8,979 nt of DNA from an uncultured Asticcacaulis sp. (lineage in GTDB: Bacteria > Pseudomonadota > Alphaproteobacteria > Caulobacterales > Caulobacteraceae). Position 1 is the stretch's first letter, and each line of letters begins with the position of its first letter. This document shows, in pieces, positions 1-6,571 of this stretch. The position numbers were made by a program, and so were the translations under genes. A model generated the notes under the pieces. The model saw only the letters and a program-made list of their open reading frames with translations, did no database searches and was not told the DNA's origin. Location: the NCBI GenBank assembly GCA_946482045.1, contig CAMLPZ010000169.1, positions 1-8,979 of the forward strand. Reading direction: 5' to 3'.

Positions 1-2813
1 ACGAAGACGCCGCGATCGTCCTTCTTGCGGATCAGCCGCCCGAACGCCTGGGCCAGTTTCGCGCGCGTCAGCGCGTCGTCATAAAGCTTGTTGCCGAAGT
101 GCTGGCGCCGCGCCTTGTGCAGCGTATCCGGCCTGGGCCACGGCACGCGGTCGAACGCAATCAGGCGCAAGGCGCTGCCCGGCACATCGATGCCGTCGCG
201 TACCGCGTCGGTGCCCAGCAGGCACGAATGGTGCTCGGCGCGGAAGATGCTGATTAGGTCTGAAACATCGAGCGGGTCGACGTGCTGCGCGTAAAGCGAC
301 AGGCCGGCCTCGGCCAGCGGCTGGTTGATCTGCTCGTAGACCGCGCGCAGACGTCGGATGGCCGTAAACAGGCCAAGACCTCCACCCTGCGCCGCGATGA
401 ACAGCTTCTGCATGGCCGCCGCCGTCGCGCGGGGATCGTCGCGGCCGACATCGGTAACGACGAACAGCCGCGCCTGGCTGGCATAGTCGAACGGCGAGGC
501 GATGCGCGTTGTCTTGGCGCCCATCACCAGGTGATTGGCGCCCGTCCTTTGCCGCGCCAGCGAGAAGACATCCTCAGTCGTTTCGTCGCGCGTGCCGTCA
601 CTCAAAGTCGCCGAGGCCACCAGTACGCCATGTGCCGGCTTGAGGACGAACTCGGCAAGGGGCAGGCTGGGGTCGACATAGTGACGGTTCAGGGTGACAT
701 CGACGATACGGCCGCGATGGACCTCGGTCGAGAACCAGTCGATCGTCATCGGCTTGTTGTCATCACCGGTAATGTCACCGTCTTCCAGAGCCAGTTGCTG
801 GAGCAGTGACCGCCACGCCGGCAGCAACATGCGCACCCTGCGTTCCAGCCCGCGCAATATGCCTTCGATGCGGACGCGTTCCGGTGCTTCCAGTTCTCCG
901 GAAGCGTCATTCAGAATGTCCTCCAGCGCCCGGCACAGCGCCAGCAGCGGTGCTTCTATCCCGGCCAGGGCGCGCGCGGCCAGCTTGGCGGCGACGCCGA
1001 CAGTCTCAAGGCATGGATGAGCCTCGCATTCGCCGCCCAGGTCATTGTCCGGCACAAAGCGCGAACGGGTCCGCGCCTCGCCCTGGCGGATGTCGATCTG
1101 CCCCAGCACCTCGACCAGCAAGGCTTCGATGGGACCGATCGGTTCCAGTCCATTGCCGCTTTGGGTGCGGACGGTGATGCGCTGGGAAAAACCGTCGGCA
1201 GGCAGGACTGCGGCGGCGCGGATCAGTTCGCGCATGGCGTCCTTGGCCGTGTCGGTCTTAAGCAAGTCGCCGATACGCGATTCCAGCCCCCGGCCCCGCC
1301 GCGAGCGGCCTTCATTACCGCGAATCCAGCGCCGCAGTTCGAAGGCTTCCAGCCCCGATAGCCGGGTCGCGAAGGCGCTGTCGGCGGCCTCGAAGACGTG
1401 GTGGCCTTCGTCGAAAATGATGCGCGACAGGCTGGCCTGCGGCTCCACATCGCCCTGAACGTCCTCACCGTTCATCTCGGCCGCCATTTCGGCACGCGCC
1501 CGGTCGCGCAGGTCATAGGCCGCCTGCGCCATGACAAGCGCGTGATTGGCGACGACCAGCGAGGCTGAGCGCGCCCTGCGCACCGACTTCTCGATAAAGC
1601 AGACGCGATAGTGCGGACAGGCGGCATAGGTGCATTCGCCGCGCCGGTCGACCAGGGCGGACGGCGTAAGCGTCTGGAACACCGCCGCCGGCGAGGTCAC
1701 TGGCAGCAGCGACGGCAGCCAGGTCGGAAAGTCGCCGCCGATGATATCGCCGTCGCGGGTATAAAGCACCCAGCGCGCGATCAGCACGGCCATGATAACT
1801 TCGGGGCCGGTTTGCGCCGAAACCAGCCGCTCCTGGAAGTTCAGCAGACACATGTAGTTTTCGCGCCCCTTGCGCACCACCACTTGCTGCTGGCGTTCGG
1901 CCTCGCGGTCGAACAAGGCGCGCGTATCGTGATAGATCTGCTTTTGCAGGGCGCGGGTATAGGTCGAGACCCAGACCTGCCCTTGCGCCTTGCGCGCCCA
2001 GGCGTGGGCCGGCGCCAGATAACCCAACGTCTTGCCGACGCCTGTGCCGGCTTCCGCCAGCAGCATGTTAGGCTGGTCCTTGACCCATTTCGGCGCGAAA
2101 ATGTCGCGCGTCTTCACGGCGAAGTCGCGCTGTTCCGGACGCCGTTCCGCCAGCCTGGCCCGGTTCAGTCCGGCATCCAGCTCCTCAATGACCTCGTCCT
2201 CGGACAGGGCGACCGCGCGCGGATTACCTTCGGGCGCCTGATCCTCCCATTCTTCCAGAAGCGACCACATTTCCAGCGGCGGCGGTGCGACATAGTCGGC
2301 CGGCATCTCGGTGCGGTCGAGCGCCGCCTGAACCAGCGGTCCCCATACCCAGCCATGGCGTATCATCAGCTTGACGCCCGACTGCGCCGCCAGCCGGAAG
2401 CCCAGCGGCGACTGCGCCAAGGTTTCCAGAAGCGCGGAAATGACATCAAACAGGACCAACGACCGGACGCGGGCGTCTTCCGGCTCGGGAAACCCGCATG
2501 CCAGGGCCAGACCCGCCGGCGATGGCGCGCAGAACTGCGCCGGGCGGACGAAGGCAAATAGTTCCAGCACGTCGAAATGGCCGGCTTCGCGGTGGCCGCG
2601 ATTGCTGAAGAGGCGATTGCGGATGAGCGGCGCATTGGCGACAATCAGGGCTTCGCGTCCCCACAGCTCGCGCAGCTCCGGGGTCGTAACGCCGCGCGCG
2701 ACAAGGCCGTCGCCGACGTGGGGCCGGTCGGCGGAAAAGCCCAGGGCTTGTTTTGGGATCAGTGCGCGCCACCAGACATCGGATGGCTGCGACAGGATGA
2801 CATCTTCGCTCAC
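1..2813 (-). CDS. DinG/XPD-family ATP-dependent DNA helicase with Fe-S cluster site (C-terminus outside window)
   Basis: Superfamily 2 helicase that should unwind DNA 5'-3' in repair or R-loop/G4 resolution, judging by its family. The 937 visible residues show a Walker A GTGVGKT (256-262), the family form of the DEAH box, DEGH (468-471), and motif VI QAFGRLIR (922-929) just before the cut, so the enzymatic core is almost complete. Four cysteines, C322, C394, C399 and C405, have the x4/x5 spacing of the last three ligands in E. coli DinG, indicating a 4Fe-4S cluster. Residues about 40-135 resemble a degenerate DnaQ-type exonuclease domain (LIVANAPL at 56-63, FDVLEL at 80-85) lacking the usual acidic residues. 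The GTG start is chosen because an in-frame TAG lies at 2823-2825 and no other start is near; the Shine-Dalgarno sequence is poor. It lies 65 bases after the PodJ-like gene on the same strand, so co-transcription is likely. The exact orthologue name is uncertain. Confidence 0.93.
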   Translation of the reverse strand, partial: MSEDVILSQPSDVWWRALIPKQALGFSADRPHVGDGLVARGVTTPELRELWGREALIVANAPLIRNRLFSNRGHREAGHFDVLELFAFVRPAQFCAPSPAGLALACGFPEPEDARVRSLVLFDVISALLETLAQSPLGFRLAAQSGVKLMIRHGWVWGPLVQAALDRTEMPADYVAPPPLEMWSLLEEWEDQAPEGNPRAVALSEDEVIEELDAGLNRARLAERRPEQRDFAVKTRDIFAPKWVKDQPNMLLAEAGTGVGKTLGYLAPAHAWARKAQGQVWVSTYTRALQKQIYHDTRALFDREAERQQQVVVRKGRENYMCLLNFQERLVSAQTGPEVIMAVLIARWVLYTRDGDIIGGDFPTWLPSLLPVTSPAAVFQTLTPSALVDRRGECTYAACPHYRVCFIEKSVRRARSASLVVANHALVMAQAAYDLRDRARAEMAAEMNGEDVQGDVEPQASLSRIIFDEGHHVFEAADSAFATRLSGLEAFELRRWIRGNEGRSRRGRGLESRIGDLLKTDTAKDAMRELIRAAAVLPADGFSQRITVRTQSGNGLEPIGPIEALLVEVLGQIDIRQGEARTRSRFVPDNDLGGECEAHPCLETVGVAAKLAARALAGIEAPLLALCRALEDILNDASGELEAPERVRIEGILRGLERRVRMLLPAWRSLLQQLALEDGDITGDDNKPMTIDWFSTEVHRGRIVDVTLNRHYVDPSLPLAEFVLKPAHGVLVASATLSDGTRDETTEDVFSLARQRTGANHLVMGAKTTRIASPFDYASQARLFVVTDVGRDDPRATAAAMQKLFIAAQGGGLGLFTAIRRLRAVYEQINQPLAEAGLSLYAQHVDPLDVSDLISIFRAEHHSCLLGTDAVRDGIDVPGSALRLIAFDRVPWPRPDTLHKARRQHFGNKLYDDALTRAKLAQAFGRLIRKKDDRGVF

Positions 2814-2846
2814 GTCCGAAGTCTAGCCCGGCGGACGTAACCCGCC
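2812..2846 (-). promoter_or_regulatory. Overlapping alternative hairpins at the helicase start codon
   Basis: Two inverted repeats share bases. GGCGG (2830-2834) pairs with CCGCC (2842-2846) across 7 bases. ACGTCCG (2812-2818) pairs with CGGACGT (2832-2838) across 13 bases. They cannot form together because both use 2832-2834. On the minus-strand transcript the second hairpin takes up the first two bases of the GTG start of the helicase. The pairing is read directly; a role in translation or coupling to the upstream gene is inference, and chance pairing in GC-rich DNA is possible. Confidence 0.33.
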
Positions 2847-2878
2847 AAGACACGAGTCATTGCATCTTCCTGATATCT

Positions 2879-5800
2879 TTACCCGAGGGTAGCCGCGGAG
2901 GCTTCGCCAGCGCCATTGCCCAGAGGTTCGAAAGCGGCAGCGGCAGCTTCAGCCTTCTGGCGCTGCTCAGGCGTCAGGTTGTCGCGAATAGCCGCGGCTT
3001 CACGCGCCGCATCCTTGTCACCGGCCTCAGCGGCGATAGTGAACCACTTATAAGCCTCGGCCGGGTTAAGCGGCATGGCGTCGCCCTGGGCATAGAGCAA
3101 GCCCAGATTGTACTGGCTGTCGCTGACGCCGCGTTCAGCCGCACGCCGGAACCACATGGCGGCGGTGATCTGGTTACGCGGACCACCGGTACCGTTGTAG
3201 TACATGGTGCCGAGGTTGAACATGGCGCGGGCCACGCCGCCGTCGGCGGCGCGCTGGGCCCATTTGCGGGCCTCCTGCGGATTCGGATCGACGTAACTGC
3301 CTTCGCCGGAATAAATGCCGCTCAGCATGAACTGCGCCGGCGCATAACCCTGGTTGGCAACTTCCTCGAGCTTTTCGACGGCGCCGGGCGCGCGCGCATC
3401 AAGCAGACGCGTCGCCGACTGGTACTTGGCGCGAAGGAGCCCCTCGTCAGCCGCCTGCGTCACCACGGCCGCAACCGGAGTCTTTGCGCCCTGTGGCACA
3501 GTGCTCGCCGGAGGCTCCTGTTGCTGCAGAAGCGCGTAGCTGCCAGCGGCGGCACCGACGATGACCACGGCGATTGCCGAAGCCTGGAGCGCCTTGGCGA
3601 CCGTGTTGTCCTTGCCAGCACGCGGCTGTCGAAGACCACGTTGCGTTGCCGGCCTCAAACCCAAACCACCCAGAGCGCCCGGCCGGCGCTCCTGTTCATC
3701 CATCATCGTCGCGCGAACCGCGGCGCGCGCCGCGGCCAGGGCGTCACGCGTGGACACCGACACGCCGCCATCGGCGTCTTCGGTTACGAAGTCGCGGCCG
3801 CCGAACGCCTTGGGCGCCTCATCCATGGCCTCGTTGTCGAGCTCGAAAGTTGCACGCTTAGAGGGCGCCACGGCCGCATGGGCGCCTTCAGAACGTTGTC
3901 CTTCGAAGCGCGGCGCCGTTTTTTTTGACACGTCGATATCGGCGAACGGATCGCTTTCGTTCTCGTCGGCCGTCTTGCCGACCGGTACCAGATCGTATTC
4001 GAGATCTTCCTCGATAAACGGATCGAAATCCGGCGCGAAGGCTTCCTTCTTCGCCGAGTCTTTTTTAGTGAGCGACACGGGTGACGCCACGGGCTCCTGC
4101 GGCGCGGTGACGGGCTCTAGCAGTTGCCCCGTCAAGTCCAGCTCTTCATCTTCATCAGGCAGATGCGCGCCTTGCAACACCTCGTCGCGCCACACCTGCC
4201 GCGCAGGGGCCGCGGACTTAGGCGCCGGCGCCTCCACCTCAGGCTCTTCGAAGGCGAACGGGTTCGGCAGTTCGCTGGCCGCCGGGCTAACCTTGCGCAG
4301 TGCGGCGTCTAAACCGCTTTCCGACAGCAGGCTCTGAGTCTGGACTTGAGCCAGTTTCTGGTCGATGCGGTTGCGCGCCTCCTCCAGCAGCCTCGCCGTG
4401 CGTTCTTCCGACTGGCGGATGCGATCGCTGAGTTCGCTGCGCGATTGGTCACGGTGCTGTTCGATAACCTGACCGACGCCTTCGACAGCCTGGCCAACAC
4501 GGCGTTCCGACTCGGCCATGCGCTGCGACAGGCGTTCGGAAATACGCGCGATCTCGGAGCCCAGGCGCTCCAGCGCCTGGGCGTGGCCGGCCTCGGTCCG
4601 GCTGAAGCGTTGGTCAACCGTTTCCTGGACACGTCCGACCTCACGGCCGATCCGCTCGAAGGCTTCTCGGTGGCTGTCCTGAGTGGCTTCGACGCCCGCG
4701 ACACGGCGATTGATTGTATCGGCGACGCGCAGCACGTCCTGTCCCAGGCGCTCAATGGCCTGGGCCGAGCGGCGCTCCGACTGATCAACGCGTTCGGACA
4801 AGGTGCGCAGCAACTGGTCGGCCGTCGTGGCGCTGCGATCCTGCAGCGCGTTCATCAGTTCGGCGCGGCTATCGTCGACGCGGCGAGACAGGTCGGCGGC
4901 CAGGCGCTTCAGCGAGGCGACCTGCTCAGGGTCAGTGACGTCTCCGCGCTCTTCCGCGCGGTTAAGGCGTGCATCGAGCGTAGTGAAGGCCTGCTCCAGG
5001 GCGCGGATGGCGGTCGAGGTGCGGGCTTCGGCCTGCTCCAGCCGCTCAGCCATGCGGGCGACCACCTTGTCGATTACACCTTGCGCGGCGCGTTCCGGAT
5101 CGCGCAACTCAAGCTGCGCCAGGCGGTGCGAGAGGCCCACCATGTCCTCACGGACATCCTTTACAACGTCGCGGTGGCGCTGCTCGCCCTCATAGAGCTG
5201 GTTGGCCAGCTTGCCGAGCGCGCCTTCGACTGTGCGCACGGTCTCCTGCACGGCCGGATTTTTCAGCTGGGTTTCCAGGCGCGCGATGTGCTCGCGCTCC
5301 TCCCGCAGGTGCCCCGACAGCCCCTCGAGACGCTCAGCCTGCGCATCGATCAGGCGCTCGGCCTGCTCAAGACGGCTAGCCAAGGCTTCGCGGTTTTCCT
5401 CATGGCGTTCCAGCGAAGTGTGCAGGTCGAGCGTATGCTCTTCCAGGCGGTCGCGCGTCTCCGCCTGGGCGGCGGCCAGCCCCGCCTCGCTACGCTCAAG
5501 ACGGCTCAGAAGCGACTCGACTGCCGACGATACGCCGCGCACGGCATTGGCGGAACGGGACTCGGAACCTTCGATGCGATCACTCAACGACTCCAGCGCG
5601 CTGGCGACGCGGCTCAGCTCACCGGAGGCGGCGCGATCGTCGTCGCCTCGCGGACGACCGTCGAAGATCGAGTGACGGCGCAGGTCGGCCGACGAGAGTT
5701 CACGCGCAGCCAGCGGGCGCGAAGCGGACGAAAACGGCGCCGCGCGACGCGGCGCTTCGTCGATATCGTTATGCGTCTCGCGGAAGACCGGCGGACGGCG

Positions 5801-6007
5801 GCGCGACATGGCTTGCTGGTCGGGATGTTGTGGCGCCTGCTCGCGCTCGCGTTCACGATTAATCGCCGCGCCAACATCCTCACCTTCGAGAATCATCTGG
5901 TTCAGCCACTCGCCCAGCGTCATGCCCGAACGGCGCGCCAGATCCTTGGCGACTTCCCGCGCCTTGGCATCGATTCCCTTAACACTCCAAGGTGCATTCG
6001 CGCTCAT
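2879..6007 (-). CDS. PodJ-like polar localization protein: coiled coil, one membrane span, Sel1 repeats
   Basis: A 1042-residue bitopic protein. The N-terminus (APWSVKGIDAKAREVAKDLA, 5-24, followed by SGMTLGEWLN, 27-36) is the conserved start that I associate with PodJ-type proteins of Caulobacterales. A long coiled coil rich in E, R, Q and A covers about 130-560, including 29-32 residue repeats around 410-512. An acidic, proline-containing, probably disordered linker spans 575-745 and holds three N/D-P-F motifs. One membrane helix lies at about 803-826 (AIAVVIVGAAAGSYALL), followed by periplasmic Sel1/TPR-like repeats at about 865-1000. By analogy with PodJ it should organise a cell pole and recruit partners through the coiled coil. 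Unlike Caulobacter PodJ, it ends soon after the Sel1 repeats with no peptidoglycan-binding domain, so it may be a paralogue; the symbol is left blank. The ATG at 6007 has an AGGGGA ribosome site 5 bases upstream and a TTAACA/TATAAT promoter. The reading frame is intact. Confidence 0.95.
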   Translation of the reverse strand: MSANAPWSVKGIDAKAREVAKDLARRSGMTLGEWLNQMILEGEDVGAAINREREREQAPQHPDQQAMSRRRPPVFRETHNDIDEAPRRAAPFSSASRPLAARELSSADLRRHSIFDGRPRGDDDRAASGELSRVASALESLSDRIEGSESRSANAVRGVSSAVESLLSRLERSEAGLAAAQAETRDRLEEHTLDLHTSLERHEENREALASRLEQAERLIDAQAERLEGLSGHLREEREHIARLETQLKNPAVQETVRTVEGALGKLANQLYEGEQRHRDVVKDVREDMVGLSHRLAQLELRDPERAAQGVIDKVVARMAERLEQAEARTSTAIRALEQAFTTLDARLNRAEERGDVTDPEQVASLKRLAADLSRRVDDSRAELMNALQDRSATTADQLLRTLSERVDQSERRSAQAIERLGQDVLRVADTINRRVAGVEATQDSHREAFERIGREVGRVQETVDQRFSRTEAGHAQALERLGSEIARISERLSQRMAESERRVGQAVEGVGQVIEQHRDQSRSELSDRIRQSEERTARLLEEARNRIDQKLAQVQTQSLLSESGLDAALRKVSPAASELPNPFAFEEPEVEAPAPKSAAPARQVWRDEVLQGAHLPDEDEELDLTGQLLEPVTAPQEPVASPVSLTKKDSAKKEAFAPDFDPFIEEDLEYDLVPVGKTADENESDPFADIDVSKKTAPRFEGQRSEGAHAAVAPSKRATFELDNEAMDEAPKAFGGRDFVTEDADGGVSVSTRDALAAARAAVRATMMDEQERRPGALGGLGLRPATQRGLRQPRAGKDNTVAKALQASAIAVVIVGAAAGSYALLQQQEPPASTVPQGAKTPVAAVVTQAADEGLLRAKYQSATRLLDARAPGAVEKLEEVANQGYAPAQFMLSGIYSGEGSYVDPNPQEARKWAQRAADGGVARAMFNLGTMYYNGTGGPRNQITAAMWFRRAAERGVSDSQYNLGLLYAQGDAMPLNPAEAYKWFTIAAEAGDKDAAREAAAIRDNLTPEQRQKAEAAAAAFEPLGNGAGEASAATLG

Positions 6008-6046
6008 GCGATTCCCCTACCGGTACGAGCCGGAAACGTAAGCCGC

Positions 6047-6074
6047 ATTATATTGAGTGTAAACCATTTGTTAA
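6047..6074 (-). promoter_or_regulatory. Promoter of the PodJ-like gene (-35 TTAACA, -10 TATAAT)
   Basis: On the minus strand, TTAACA (6074-6069, one mismatch to TTGACA) and a perfect TATAAT (6052-6047) are separated by 16 bases. The expected start near 6040 gives a leader of about 30 bases before the ATG at 6007. The surrounding 6040-6130 is clearly more AT-rich than the flanking genes. Hexamers and spacing are seen directly; promoter activity is inferred. Confidence 0.5.
6060..6074 (-). promoter_or_regulatory. CtrA-like box overlapping the -35 element
   Basis: On the minus strand this reads TTAA, 7 bases, TTTA, one mismatch from the CtrA consensus TTAA-N7-TTAA. It overlaps the predicted -35 hexamer, a usual place for CtrA sites in Caulobacterales. 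AT-rich half sites turn up by chance, so only the position relative to the promoter raises confidence. Confidence 0.3.
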
Positions 6075-6103
6075 CCACTATATCTTGGGATTACGAATTC
6101 TTC

Positions 6104-6122
6104 TGTGGAAACTATATCCACG
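6104..6122. promoter_or_regulatory. Inverted pair of weak DnaA-box-like sequences
   Basis: GTGGA (6105-6109) and TCCAC (6117-6121) form a perfect inverted repeat with a 7-base spacer. Each arm lies in a 9-mer matching 7 of 9 positions of the DnaA box TTATCCACA: GTTTCCACA on the minus strand (6112-6104) and ATATCCACG on the plus strand (6114-6122). It lies about 30-50 bases upstream of the PodJ-like gene's -35 hexamer. DnaA is a known regulator of Caulobacter podJ, which motivates the call, but both matches are weak and the repeat could instead bind another dimeric regulator. Confidence 0.25.
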
Positions 6123-6223
6123 ATTTTCGCTTTTGGGGAGAGATGTGCGGCGCATAGCACGATCATCCGCCGGATGACAAATAAATCGGGTGTGTTCTTG
6201 CCGCCGTCCGCCGGACCCTGCAT

Positions 6224-6454
6224 ATGGTCCCTATGCTGACCCTGCCCGTTACCGTGATTCTGTTCGCCGTTTCCAGTCTTTTAACGGTTGGCTTTGGTTT
6301 CATGGGCGCGCGGCCGCACGACCTGCGTCGAACTGGCCCCCGCATGATCCCGTGGCGATTCCTGATGATGCTGTCCTTTACCGCCGCCTTGGTGATGCTC
6401 GTTCACCTGCTGAACGAGCTTGGCTTCACCACCGGCAACGGCCGGCCTTATTAA
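6224..6454 (+). CDS. Small two-span membrane protein of unknown function
   Basis: A 76-residue protein. Hydrophobic segments at about 6-27 (LPVTVILFAVSSLLTVGFGF) and 43-65 (WRFLMMLSFTAALVMLVHLL) flank a basic loop, R30 to R40 (RPHDLRRTGPR). By the positive-inside rule the loop is cytoplasmic and both ends are outside. The PRMIPWRFLMML stretch (39-50) looks like a conserved core I recall from small alphaproteobacterial membrane proteins, but I cannot name a family or function. It is the only plus-strand gene here, divergent from the PodJ-like gene and convergent with argF. The start may be ATG 6224 or ATG 6233. A weak GGAC lies about 9 bases before the first, and neither has a strong ribosome site. 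It is accepted because it is not antisense to any gene and its hydrophobic pattern is coherent. Confidence 0.8.
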   Translation: MVPMLTLPVTVILFAVSSLLTVGFGFMGARPHDLRRTGPRMIPWRFLMMLSFTAALVMLVHLLNELGFTTGNGRPY

Positions 6455-6531
6455 CCTCTCCGCCGCCAGCCACACCTCCCGCGACTCCGCCCTCTTAAAC
6501 CGTCAACCTTGAGTCGAATAATAGCCGGCAA

Positions 6532-6561
6532 GCGCCGCAGGTATCTCGTACCTGCAAGCGC
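6532..6561 (-). terminator. Hairpin between the converging small gene and argF, possible argF terminator
   Basis: GCAGGTA (6537-6543) pairs perfectly with TACCTGC (6549-6555) around a 5-base loop. GCGC arms (6532-6535 and 6558-6561) extend the stem past a C/AA internal loop. It begins about 10 bases after the argF stop in the argF direction. Only a broken T-run (CTATTATTCG) follows about 8 bases beyond it on the minus strand, so it is a weak match to an intrinsic terminator. It could stop transcription from both sides. Confidence 0.42.
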
Positions 6562-6571
6562 AGCCAACGCG

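Noticed and set aside
1611..2561. 316-codon plus-strand open frame opposite the helicase
   Set aside because: Antisense shadow of a frame with clear helicase motifs; the arginine/glycine-rich product has no known domain.
2830..2846. GGCGG/CCGCC hairpin as terminator of the PodJ-like gene
   Set aside because: Short stem with no following T-run on the minus strand; better treated as a leader structure of the helicase.
2446..2853. 135-codon minus-strand frame overlapping the helicase N-terminus
   Set aside because: It is out of frame with the helicase, which has motif support; the product is basic and featureless.
4346..6157. 603-codon plus-strand open frame opposite the PodJ-like gene
   Set aside because: It is antisense to a well supported coding sequence, has no recognisable domain, and is explained by GC-biased codons leaving few stops on the other strand.
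6190..6498. 102-codon plus-strand frame overlapping the small membrane protein
   Set aside because: Proline/arginine-rich product in another frame, while the 6224-6454 frame has a clear two-helix membrane pattern.
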